From assembly GCF_029639405.1 (NCBI RefSeq), contig NZ_CP121274.1, positions 2,604,001-2,668,000 on the forward strand: a DNA stretch of 64,000 nucleotides, given 5' to 3'. The DNA comes from Microbacterium proteolyticum (GTDB lineage: Bacteria; Actinomycetota; Actinomycetes; Actinomycetales; Microbacteriaceae). The first letter of the stretch is position 1. Each line of letters starts with the position of its first letter. Below are positions 35,556-42,757 of the stretch, piece after piece. Made by a program: the position numbers and the translations under genes. Under the pieces are notes generated by a model. It saw only the letters and a list, made by a program, of their open reading frames with translations, was not told where the DNA came from and searched no databases.

Positions 35556-35771
35556 GTGGAACCGCTGCTAATCGTCCTGCTCTTCGCCAACGCCGTCTTC
35601 AACGCGGTCGTGTGGCCCCGGTTCTACCCGCGGATCGCGAAGGATCCCCGCGCCCGGGATGCCGCCGGCAAGCCCACGGCGTTCCTCGTGGTGCACACGG
35701 TGCTGATCGCCATCGCCCTGGTGCTGGCGCTCGCATCGGTGATCGCCGCGATCGCGGCCCTGGTCTCCTAG
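35556..35771 (+). CDS. Small SCO4848-family membrane protein
   Basis: The 71-residue protein has two hydrophobic segments (about 2-20 and 43-70). Between them lies WPRFYPRIAKDPRARDAAGKPT followed by AFLVVHTVL, the pattern I associate with the SCO4848 family found across actinobacteria. The function is unknown. The start is GTG 35556. Confidence 0.8.
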   Translation: MEPLLIVLLFANAVFNAVVWPRFYPRIAKDPRARDAAGKPTAFLVVHTVLIAIALVLALASVIAAIAALVS

Positions 35772-35883
35772 GCCGTCGCGCGCGCGGGCTCTGTAGAATG
35801 GGGGCGCGGGTTCGCCCGCCGCACCTCGTGCATCTACCTACCGGACCGGCAAGGCGGCACCGCCCCACGCCCCGGAGATCCCC

Positions 35884-37131
35884 ATGCACCACCCCGTCCC
35901 GTCCACTGCGCCGCGCCCCCTGATCCACCACACGGGTTTCTGGTACTTCCCCGTCGCCTTCATCGCGCGTCTGCCGTTCGCGATGATGACGGTCGGTGTC
36001 CTGGCGCTGGTCGTCTCGGTGCGCGGGTCGGTCGCGCTCGGCGGGCTCACCTCTGCGGCGGTCGGCATCGGCGTCGTCATCGCCGGGCCCGTGCTCGGCG
36101 ATCTCGCCGACCGGTTCGGGCAGTCGCGGGTGCTGGTGCCGACGGGGCTCGCCAACGGCATCCTGCTCGCGCTCTTCCCCGTGGTCGTGGGGTCTCTCGC
36201 CGCTGACTCCCTCGTGCTCGCGAGCGCCGTCGCGATCGGTCTCACCGGCCCGCAGACCGCGGCGATGTCGCGCAGCCGCGTCATGGCGCTCATCGGCGCG
36301 CGGATCGAGGCCGACCGGCGCGAGCGCACCTTCTCGCGGGCGATGGCATACGAGTCGGCGGCCGACGAGACGGCGTTCGTGATCGGACCCTTCGTCGTGG
36401 GCGTGCTCGCCGCGGTCGTGGCGCCGTGGGCGCCGATCGTTGCGGCCGCCGCGCTGAGCTTCGTCTTCGTGACCGCGTTCGCGCTGCACCCCACGGGTCG
36501 CGTGGTCCCCGTCGCCTCCGAGCGCGGCACGATGGCTCCCGCCCGCGAGCTGCTCCGGCCGCGGATGCTCATGCTCGTCGCCGCGGTCTTCGGCGTCGGC
36601 GCGTTCTTCGGTTCGACGCTGACGTCGCTGACGGCGTTCATGGAGGCCCGAGGGGCGCCCGAGGCCGGGGCTCTGCTGTACGGCGTCATGGGCGTCGGCT
36701 CCGCGGTGCTCGCCCTGGCGGTGGCGGTGCTGCCCGCCCGCTTCTCGCTGCGGTGGCGGCTCGTGGCGTTCGCGATCCTCCTCTTCGCCTCGGCGGGCGC
36801 GTACTCGGTGGGCGGTTCGGTGCTGACCGTCACGGTCGTGCTGTGCCTCATGGGCATCGGCGTCGGACCCTCGCTCGTGACGCTCTTCAGCCTCGCCGGG
36901 CACCGCGCGCCGGCGGGGCGCACGGCGACCACGATGACGTTGCTCGCCTCGGCCCTCACGCTCGCGCAGGCGCTGTCGTCCGCGGTCACCGGCGCCGTCG
37001 CCGAGCGCGCCTCGGTCGAGTCGGCGATGCTGATCCCCGCGGGTGCGGCGCTCCTCGTGCTCGCCATGGCCGCGGTCAACCTCGTTCACGCTCGACGGTG
37101 GGATGCCGCCGGCCCGTCGTCGATCGGGTAG
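35884..37131 (+). CDS. MFS transporter
   Basis: The 415-residue protein has about twelve hydrophobic segments and an MFS-like loop after helix 2 (GPVLGDLADRFGQSRVLVPTG). The interdomain region is basic (RSRVMALIGARIEADRRERTFSRA). The substrate is unknown; the general shape is that of drug or metabolite exporters. ATG 35884 follows CGGAGATCC. Its last 46 bases overlap the 3' end of the opposing YidC-like gene. Confidence 0.9.
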   Translation: MHHPVPSTAPRPLIHHTGFWYFPVAFIARLPFAMMTVGVLALVVSVRGSVALGGLTSAAVGIGVVIAGPVLGDLADRFGQSRVLVPTGLANGILLALFPVVVGSLAADSLVLASAVAIGLTGPQTAAMSRSRVMALIGARIEADRRERTFSRAMAYESAADETAFVIGPFVVGVLAAVVAPWAPIVAAAALSFVFVTAFALHPTGRVVPVASERGTMAPARELLRPRMLMLVAAVFGVGAFFGSTLTSLTAFMEARGAPEAGALLYGVMGVGSAVLALAVAVLPARFSLRWRLVAFAILLFASAGAYSVGGSVLTVTVVLCLMGIGVGPSLVTLFSLAGHRAPAGRTATTMTLLASALTLAQALSSAVTGAVAERASVESAMLIPAGAALLVLAMAAVNLVHARRWDAAGPSSIG

Positions 37132-37844
37132 AACCGCCGCAGGACCCACCGCTGGCCGAAGGTCCAGACGGTGGTGACGGCGAGGTAGAGGGCCGCCGCG
37201 AGCGGCACGAAGATCGCCACGAGCGCGGTGCTGAAGGGCAGCACCGCGGTCATCACGACCACCGACCTCGGCGTGGCCGGGTCGTACGGGGGTCGCAGGA
37301 ATCGCCGTGTCAGTTCACCCGCGCCGGCGATGATCGCGACGATGAGCCCGAAGAGGGCGAAAGTCAGGGCATCCGCCGATCCGCCGGTGAGCGCGGTCAG
37401 CAGACTCGACCCGAGCGGAACGCCCGCGAGATTTTCGGTGAGCAGGCCGTTCGCGTGCCCCGCGACCGTGGGGTGCAGGAACACGGCGTACAGCAGTCCG
37501 ACGACCGGCGCCTGGGCGAGCACCGGCAGGCAGCCGGCGAACGGCGACACGCCCGCGTCGCGGTAGAGCTGCATCGTCTCCCGTTGCAGGCGTTCCGGGT
37601 TCTTCCCCCACCTCTCGCGGAGTGAGCGCAGGCGCGGAGCCAGTCGCGCGCGGTCGCGTTCGGCGCGGGCCTGCGACACCCCCACGGGGATGAGTGCGGC
37701 GCGGACGACGAGGGTGACGAGGACGACCGCCAGCGCGGCGGCTGCGGCTCCGGCGGCGGGGGAGAGGAGGACGGTGAGGGCCAGCAGGCCCCGCGTGGTC
37801 AGGTCGAGCAGGGCCGCCAGCGGCGGCAGGGCGAAGAGGTCCAA
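37086..37844 (-). CDS. Short YidC/Oxa1-family membrane insertase paralogue
   Basis: The 252-residue protein has the Oxa1 core: a first helix pair, a basic cytoplasmic hairpin with PRLRSLRERWGKNPERLQRETMQLYRDAGVSPFAGCLPVLAQAPVVGLLYAVF, then helices near 155-175 and 190-225. It lacks the large periplasmic domain and long basic tail of a main YidC. It is probably a second insertase copy. The apparent start is TTG 37844; no better in-frame start lies nearby. The DUF6412 gene lies upstream in the same operon. Confidence 0.88.
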   Translation of the reverse strand: MDLFALPPLAALLDLTTRGLLALTVLLSPAAGAAAAALAVVLVTLVVRAALIPVGVSQARAERDRARLAPRLRSLRERWGKNPERLQRETMQLYRDAGVSPFAGCLPVLAQAPVVGLLYAVFLHPTVAGHANGLLTENLAGVPLGSSLLTALTGGSADALTFALFGLIVAIIAGAGELTRRFLRPPYDPATPRSVVVMTAVLPFSTALVAIFVPLAAALYLAVTTVWTFGQRWVLRRFYPIDDGPAASHRRA

Positions 37845-37928
37845 AGAAGTATCCGTTCGTGGGAGCGATCTGGGAGCGATCGGCCACGAAGGGATGCCGA
37901 GGCGGCGCCGTCGAGGGCGCCGGGCGGT

Positions 37929-38216
37929 CTACGCGGCCGTTGCCGCGCGTCCGGGAGCTCGCGGGCGCGGGTGGCCGGCGGCGTCGGGATCGCTCTGCGC
38001 GAGCGGAGCGGAGGGATCGATGGGGCGTGTCGGTCGCGCCGGCGGGGCGTCCGCCAGGAGGCGGAACACGAGGACGGCGACGGCGACGGTCAGCACGACG
38101 GCGGCCGCCAGCGCCAGGGCCAGCAGCGGCGCGGGGGAGGCGCCTCCGTCGGGGGTGAGCGCGACCTCTGCGGCGACGAGCAGCAGGTTCAGAGCGGTCA
38201 GGAACGACGCGATCAT
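37929..38216 (-). CDS. DUF6412-like small membrane protein
   Basis: The 95-residue protein has two hydrophobic segments (about 3-20 and 30-52) and a hydrophilic Pro/Arg-rich tail. It resembles the DUF6412 proteins that sit beside short YidC paralogues in Microbacteriaceae. The function is unknown. ATG 38216 is used. It is 84 bp upstream of the YidC-like gene on the same strand and may act with it. Confidence 0.75.
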   Translation of the reverse strand: MIASFLTALNLLLVAAEVALTPDGGASPAPLLALALAAAVVLTVAVAVLVFRLLADAPPARPTRPIDPSAPLAQSDPDAAGHPRPRAPGRAATAA

Positions 38217-38268
38217 CCCGTGCCCCCTCTCCTCGGTCGAGCCCTCACGCTACCAGCGGGTCGGTGGC

Positions 38269-38274
38269 TACGCT
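38269..38274 (+). promoter_or_regulatory. -10 box (TACGCT) of the double-ACT gene, leaderless type
   Basis: TACGCT is seven bases before ATG 38282. The divergent DUF6412 gene starts 53 bp to the left. Confidence 0.5.
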
Positions 38275-38281
38275 GTCGGGC

Positions 38282-38791
38282 ATGACGACTCTCGTGATCA
38301 CCGTGGTGGGCGACGACCGCGCCGGGCTCGTGGCATCCCTCGCCGACATCGTCAACGCGCACGGCGGAAACTGGGAGACCAGCGAGCTGGCGGAACTCGC
38401 GGGTGCCTTCGCCGGGATCGTCGAGGTCTCGGTGGCCGCCGAGCGCTCCGACGACCTGCGCGCGGCGCTCGAGGCGGCGGCGGGCACCCTCCGGGTCACG
38501 GTGCACGGTCCGGCTGCGGTCCCCGCGATGGCGGCGCGCACCGTCGCGTTGACGGTGATGGGCAACGACCGCCCGGGCATCGTGCGGGAGATCACGGGGG
38601 CGCTGAGCGCCCGCGGGGCCAGCATCGACCGGATGTCCACTCAAACCACGGATGCCGCGATGGCGGGCGGTCGGCTGTTCGAGGCCTCGCTGACCGCGAC
38701 GCTCGTCGACGGGGGCGGGGTCGACGAACTGGTGGAGGACCTTCAGAACCTCGCGGCCGAGATCCAGGTCGACGTCACGCTCACCGACTGA
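38282..38791 (+). CDS. Double ACT-domain protein (glycine cleavage regulator-like)
   Basis: The 169-residue protein has two ACT domains, beginning at LVITVVGDDRAGLVASLADIVNAHGGNW and at VALTVMGNDRPGIVREITGALSARG. This is the GcvR-like arrangement, in which ACT domains bind small ligands such as amino acids. ATG 38282 is preferred to GTG 38264 because of the -10 box spacing. Its 3' end overlaps the opposing DUF3054 gene by 11 bp. Confidence 0.88.
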   Translation: MTTLVITVVGDDRAGLVASLADIVNAHGGNWETSELAELAGAFAGIVEVSVAAERSDDLRAALEAAAGTLRVTVHGPAAVPAMAARTVALTVMGNDRPGIVREITGALSARGASIDRMSTQTTDAAMAGGRLFEASLTATLVDGGGVDELVEDLQNLAAEIQVDVTLTD

Positions 38792-39164
38792 CCCGCGCGC
38801 GGGCCGCGATCGCGGCGACCGTGCGCCAGCCGACCAGGAACAGCGCCAGGGTGATCGCGGCGACGACGACGAACGCCACGGCCACACCCTGGCCGCTCAC
38901 CGCGCGCAGCAGCATCCCGGCCACCAGCGTCACACCCCACACCGGCAGGCCGGTCCGCAGCGGTGCGAGCGGGCGTCGCCAGCCGAGGCTCACGGCCCAC
39001 CCGAGGAGCAGGCCGACGACGAACGGCCACGCGGTGGTCGCCAGGCCTGCGCCCGCGGGACCCAGCACGTCGCCGTCGTGCGTCGCCCGGCCGATCGCGG
39101 CGAACACGACGACGAGAACGATGTCGAGGATCAGGGCGAACAGGACGGGGCGGCGAGCGGTCAC
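38781..39164 (-). CDS. DUF3054 family membrane protein
   Basis: The 127-residue protein has four hydrophobic helices and the DUF3054 features FALILDIVLVVVFAAIGRATHDG, TAWPFVVGLLLGWAVS and PVWGVTLVAGMLLRAVSGQGVAVAFVVVA. The function is unknown. GTG 39164 gives the canonical short N-terminus MTARRPVLFA. It diverges from the phosphodiesterase gene. Confidence 0.88.
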   Translation of the reverse strand: MTARRPVLFALILDIVLVVVFAAIGRATHDGDVLGPAGAGLATTAWPFVVGLLLGWAVSLGWRRPLAPLRTGLPVWGVTLVAGMLLRAVSGQGVAVAFVVVAAITLALFLVGWRTVAAIAARARVSR

Positions 39165-39189
39165 GTTCCCATCCTCGCAGCACCGCGGG

Positions 39190-39195
39190 TAGCGT
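39190..39195 (+). promoter_or_regulatory. -10 box (TAGCGT) of the phosphodiesterase gene, leaderless type
   Basis: TAGCGT is seven bases before ATG 39203. Confidence 0.5.
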
Positions 39196-39202
39196 GAGCC
39201 CG

Positions 39203-39706
39203 ATGACGACGCGACTGCTGCTCCTCGCGGACACGCACGTCCCGAAGCGGGCGCGCAGCCTTCCGGAGGCCGTGCGCCGAGCGGCATCCGAGGTCGACCT
39301 CGTCGTGCACGCCGGCGATTGGGTGACCGCCACGGTGCTCGACGAGCTCGAGTCCCTCGCCCCTGTCGTGGGTGTGTGGGGGAACAATGACGGCGCCGAC
39401 CTCCGGGCGCGGCTGCCCGAAGTGGCCCGGGCGGAGGTCGACGGGGTCCGCATGGCGGTGGCCCACGAGACCGGTCCGGCCGCGGGACGGGAGAAACGGA
39501 TGGATGCCGCGTTCCCCTCCGTGGATCTGCTGGTGTTCGGTCACAGCCACATCCCGTGGGACACCGTCACGCCCGCCGGGATGCGGTTGGTCAATCCCGG
39601 GTCGCCGACAGACCGCCGCCGCCAGCCGGCGTGCACCATGATGATGCTCGCTCTGGCTGACGGCGGGGTCCGCTCCCTCGACGTCGTCGAGGTGGAGCGG
39701 GACTGA
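39203..39706 (+). CDS. YfcE/MJ0936-type metallophosphoesterase
   Basis: The 167-residue protein has the calcineurin-like metal motifs LLLADTHVPKR, LVVHAGDW, GVWGNND, AVAHETG and VFGHSHIPW, then LVNPGSPTDRR. Members hydrolyse phosphodiesters; the physiological substrate is unknown. It converges on the desaturase gene with seven bases between stops. Confidence 0.93.
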   Translation: MTTRLLLLADTHVPKRARSLPEAVRRAASEVDLVVHAGDWVTATVLDELESLAPVVGVWGNNDGADLRARLPEVARAEVDGVRMAVAHETGPAAGREKRMDAAFPSVDLLVFGHSHIPWDTVTPAGMRLVNPGSPTDRRRQPACTMMMLALADGGVRSLDVVEVERD

Positions 39707-39713
39707 CTGCGGG

Positions 39714-40820
39714 TCAGATGCGCCGCGCGGCCGACGTCATCGGGCACTCGAACGGATCGCGGGCGGCGAGCCCGACGCGGTTGAGGTACGCGATGACGAT
39801 GCCGTACGACTGGAACAGCGTCGTCTCGACGTAGGGGACCTGCAGCGTCTCGCAGTGCTCGCGCACGATCTCGCGCGCACGGCTCAGGTACGGCCGCGGC
39901 ATGTTCGGGAACAGGTGGTGCTCGATCTGGTAGTTCAGACCGCCCATGAGCCACGTGGCCCACCAGCCGCCGGAGATGTTGCGGGAGGTGCGCACCTGCT
40001 TGCTGAAGAAGTCGAGCTTCGCACCCGGGGCGATGACGGCCATGCCCTTGTGGTTCGGGGCGAAGGATGCGCCCATGTACACGCCGAACACTGCGAGCTG
40101 CACGCCGAGGAAGGCGAACGCCATCCCGAGGGGCAGGAAGATGAACACGGGAGCGACGAAGACCGCCATCCGGAGGGCGATGAGGCCCAGTTCGGTCCAG
40201 CGACCCTTGACCTCGCCGCGGGAGACGAGGTGGCGGATGGCCAGCACGTGGAGGTTCAGGCCCTCGAGCGTGAGGAGGGGGAAGAACAGCCAGCCCTGCC
40301 GCTGCGTGATCCACCGCTGGATGCCGCGTGCCTTGGCGGCATCCTCGTCGAGGAACGAGATCGTGTCGATCTCGATGTCGGGGTCCTTGCCGACGCGGTT
40401 GGGGTTCGCGTGATGGCGCGTGTGCTTCGTGGCCCACCACGACTGGCTCATGCCGACGATGCCGTTGCCGATCCACAGCGCCAGGCGGTCGTTCGCCCGG
40501 CCGGACGCGAAGATCTGGCGGTGGTTGGCCTCGTGGGCGAGGAAGGCGACCTGGGTGAACAGGATGCCGAGTGCTGCGGCGATGAGCAACTGGAACCAGC
40601 TGTCGCCGAGGAGCACGAAACCGGTGATCGCTCCGCCGAATCCGAGGACGACGGCGGCGCCGACGAGCGCGTAGAAGACGGGGGTGCGGGCGAGGAGCCC
40701 GCTTTCGCGAACGACCTGGGACAGCTCTGTGTAGGCCTTCGCGATCGGGGGGAATTCGGTGGTGCCGGAATAGGTCTGACGAACGGGGCCGAGACGGGAC
40801 TCGACGATGGTGGAGGCGAT
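39714..40820 (-). CDS. Acyl-CoA (fatty acid) desaturase
   Basis: The membrane di-iron enzyme introduces a double bond into acyl chains. The three histidine boxes are present: HEANH, HTRHHANPN and QIEHHLFP. Hydrophobic segments around FYALVGAAVVLGFGGAITGFVLL and FQLLIAAALGILFTQVAF precede the first box. No ATG, GTG or TTG lies at a suitable place. ATC at 40820 has a perfect GAGGAG site seven bases upstream and gives IASTIVESRLGPVRQTYSG. A GTG at 40886 gives a 22-residue longer, low-complexity N-terminus. The core identity is certain; the start is not. Confidence 0.9.
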   Translation of the reverse strand: MASTIVESRLGPVRQTYSGTTEFPPIAKAYTELSQVVRESGLLARTPVFYALVGAAVVLGFGGAITGFVLLGDSWFQLLIAAALGILFTQVAFLAHEANHRQIFASGRANDRLALWIGNGIVGMSQSWWATKHTRHHANPNRVGKDPDIEIDTISFLDEDAAKARGIQRWITQRQGWLFFPLLTLEGLNLHVLAIRHLVSRGEVKGRWTELGLIALRMAVFVAPVFIFLPLGMAFAFLGVQLAVFGVYMGASFAPNHKGMAVIAPGAKLDFFSKQVRTSRNISGGWWATWLMGGLNYQIEHHLFPNMPRPYLSRAREIVREHCETLQVPYVETTLFQSYGIVIAYLNRVGLAARDPFECPMTSAARRI

Positions 40821-41002
40821 GAAGAAGCTCCTCGGGAGTGGTGACCGTAGTCGGGAGCCGGGGCGGCTACCCGGGCTGCGGCCCACACTACGGCGGGGCG
40901 TATGGGCTCACCGGAATACGAGTGCATCCTCGGCATACTCACCGGAACCGGTCATCTTCCCGACACCCCTCCTGCACCGCAAGAAACCCGGGCGCAGACG
41001 CG

Positions 41003-41045
41003 GCGAAGGCCGGGAAGCCGCCGAAGCGACCCTCCCGGCCTTCGC
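41003..41045 (-). terminator. Terminator hairpin after the cold-shock gene
   Basis: A perfect 13-bp stem, GCGAAGGCCGGGA (41003-41015) and TCCCGGCCTTCGC (41033-41045), lies 14 bp past the csp stop. Confidence 0.7.
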
Positions 41046-41059
41046 TGAGGAGCGTGAGC

Positions 41060-41263
41060 TCAGAGGGGGCGAATGTTCGCCGCCTGCATGCCCTTGGGGC
41101 CCTGCTCGGCGTCGAATTCGACCTTCTGTGCTTCCTGCAGCTCCTTGAAGCCATTGCCCTGGATCGCGCTGAAGTGCGCGAACAGGTCGGCCGAGCCGTC
41201 GTCGGGTGCGATGAACCCGTAGCCCTTCTCGGAGTTGAACCATTTCACGGTGCCAGTGGCCAT
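41060..41263 (-). CDS. CspA-family cold-shock protein
   Basis: The 67-residue OB-fold protein binds single-stranded RNA and DNA. It has [20 protein letters not shown] with RNP1 (KGYGFI, 13-18) and an RNP2-like LFAHFS (27-32, usually VFVHFS), and ends [17 protein letters not shown] 41263 has a strong AGGAAG site six bases upstream within a purine-rich leader. The same frame stays open far upstream (see the next entry). A terminator hairpin follows. Confidence 0.95.
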   Translation of the reverse strand: MATGTVKWFNSEKGYGFIAPDDGSADLFAHFSAIQGNGFKELQEAQKVEFDAEQGPKGMQAANIRPL

Positions 41264-41563
41264 CGTGTTCTTCCTTTTTCTTTTCGGGCCGCGATTACGG
41301 CCGGGTGCGCCGCTCCGACGCATGCGGAGCGGACGGGGACGCCGCGCGACCGGGAGGGTCGTGCGAACGTGTTGGGCGTCGACGGCGGCGCGGGCCGCGT
41401 CGACGGAGTCGTGGATGCCGAGGTCTTCACCGAGCGGTCCCTGGGCTTCGAAGCCCACGGGGACGGCGCCGACGAAACCGGCGTACGCCGAATCGACCGT
41501 CGCGACGAACACGTCGAGATCGGCCTGGCGCCACGACAGGGGCAGGGGGAGAAAAGCAGACAC
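41060..41563 (-). CDS. Possible 167-residue extended cold-shock protein (in-frame N-terminal extension)
   Basis: A second start, GTG 41563, with GGAAAG six bases upstream, opens a frame that runs 100 codons without a stop directly into the cold-shock gene. Residues 1-72 have G/C-rich third positions and a protein-like pattern, [35 protein letters not shown] and [11 protein letters not shown]. Residues 73-100 form an Arg/Lys-rich linker. It may be a true fusion, or a separate short gene that lost its stop codon, with the Csp made from the internal ATG. I do not recognise the N-terminal domain. Confidence 0.45.
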   Translation of the reverse strand: MSAFLPLPLSWRQADLDVFVATVDSAYAGFVGAVPVGFEAQGPLGEDLGIHDSVDAARAAVDAQHVRTTLPVARRPRPLRMRRSGAPGRNRGPKRKRKNTMATGTVKWFNSEKGYGFIAPDDGSADLFAHFSAIQGNGFKELQEAQKVEFDAEQGPKGMQAANIRPL

Positions 41564-41847
41564 GCGGACTTTCCGCGGCCGACGGGAGACCGGATGGTCG
41601 CACCCGAATGGGCCGCGCGGAGATGAGGGGGGACTCGCATCGATAACGGCTCGGTGCCGTGCGCCCGGCATCTCAGCGATGAGGCGGACGTCGATGAAGC
41701 AGGTCCCAGAACGAATACTCAACGGTACCACGGAAGGGTCGGCGCGCACAGACCCGGCGAGATCAGACTCTCGACACGGCGTCAACCGGTGGCGGGCGGT
41801 GGTCCGAGCGAGTGGGCTGAACACCTCCCCGAGAGAAGGAGGACACC

Positions 41848-42336
41848 ATGTCCGACACCGCTTCCGAGCTGGACAAGCTGAACGAACTGCTCCCGAAGTT
41901 CCGCTTCGCGATGGTCACCACGCGGGCGGAGGAGGGTGATCTCCACGCCCACCCGCTCACGGTGCAGGAGTCGGAGTCCGACGGCGACCTGTGGTTCATC
42001 GTCGGCACGCACGCCTCGGCGGTGGAGCACGTCCGACGCGACCCGAAGGTCGGCCTGTCGTTCAGTTCCGACGGCCTGTGGCTGTCGCTCGCGGGCGAAG
42101 CGGAGGTGATCGACGATCTGGCGAAACTGAAGGAGCTGTGGTCCACCACCGTCGAAGCCTGGTTCCCCGACGGTCCCGAGTCACCCGGCGTCACTCTGCT
42201 GAAGGTCTCCGCCCTGAGCGGCGAGTACTGGGGGAGCGCCGGCGGTCGCATCGCCACGGCGGTGGCCCTGGTGGCATCCAAGGTCACCGGCGAGCGACCG
42301 CGCGGCGAGAACGAGAAGTTCGACCTGCCCGCCTGA
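41848..42336 (+). CDS. Pyridoxamine 5'-phosphate oxidase-family general stress protein
   Basis: The 162-residue split-barrel protein has [56 protein letters not shown] and [24 protein letters not shown]. This is the pattern of stress-induced flavin-binding proteins such as Bsb1/general stress protein 26. It binds FMN or FAD in related proteins, and the substrate is not known. ATG 41848 has GAAGGAGG upstream. Confidence 0.88.
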   Translation: MSDTASELDKLNELLPKFRFAMVTTRAEEGDLHAHPLTVQESESDGDLWFIVGTHASAVEHVRRDPKVGLSFSSDGLWLSLAGEAEVIDDLAKLKELWSTTVEAWFPDGPESPGVTLLKVSALSGEYWGSAGGRIATAVALVASKVTGERPRGENEKFDLPA

Positions 42337-42356
42337 CCGGGCGGACAGGCGCGGCG

Positions 42357-42488
42357 TCAGCCCCCGGACGGGTTGTCGACGGGGGCGTCGTCGTCGTCGG
42401 TGCCGTCGGGGATCTCGGGCAGGTCCGCTGTCTCCAGCTCGTCCGGCTGGTCGGCGGTGTCGGGGGTGCTCTGCGGTGTCGTGTCCAT
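42357..42488 (-). CDS. Small acidic hypothetical protein
   Basis: The 43-residue frame encodes an acidic protein beginning MDTTPQSTPDTADQPD and ending DGTDDDDAPVDNPSGG. The residue pattern repeats Asp/Glu/Pro and looks disordered, similar to short acidic peptides seen in other Microbacterium genomes. Evidence is only codon bias and the acidic pattern; the ribosome site is weak. It may not be expressed. Confidence 0.45.
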   Translation of the reverse strand: MDTTPQSTPDTADQPDELETADLPEIPDGTDDDDAPVDNPSGG

Positions 42489-42601
42489 GGCATCCACTCG
42501 ATCAACGGGCTGCGCTGCGCGCACGACCCTTGCGCGAGAGGGTTCCCTGTGCAGGGCGCAAGCCCCCGAACCGACGCGAGCCGCGCTGGCACCATGACGC
42601 C

Positions 42602-42757
42602 ATGGCACGAGCCCCGCTGCGCACCAAGCCCTGCGCCTATTGCGGCAGACCCTTCTCCGATCGCAAGCGCTGGAGCGGGCGCGACCAATGGGACGAGGTC
42701 CTCTACTGCTCGCGCGGATGCCGCGCCAGCGCCGCCAAGCAACGGAGACGCGCGTGA
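42602..42757 (+). CDS. DUF2256 family zinc-finger-like protein
   Basis: The 51-residue basic protein has two Cys pairs, CAYCGRPF (residues 11-14) and YCSRGCRAS (36-40), and the family block SDRKRWSGRDQWDEVLYCS. DUF2256 genes are often found next to cryptochrome/photolyase genes. Here the stop overlaps the start of the photolyase-like gene by four bases (GTGA), so the two are translationally coupled. The role is unknown. Confidence 0.88.
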   Translation: MARAPLRTKPCAYCGRPFSDRKRWSGRDQWDEVLYCSRGCRASAAKQRRRA

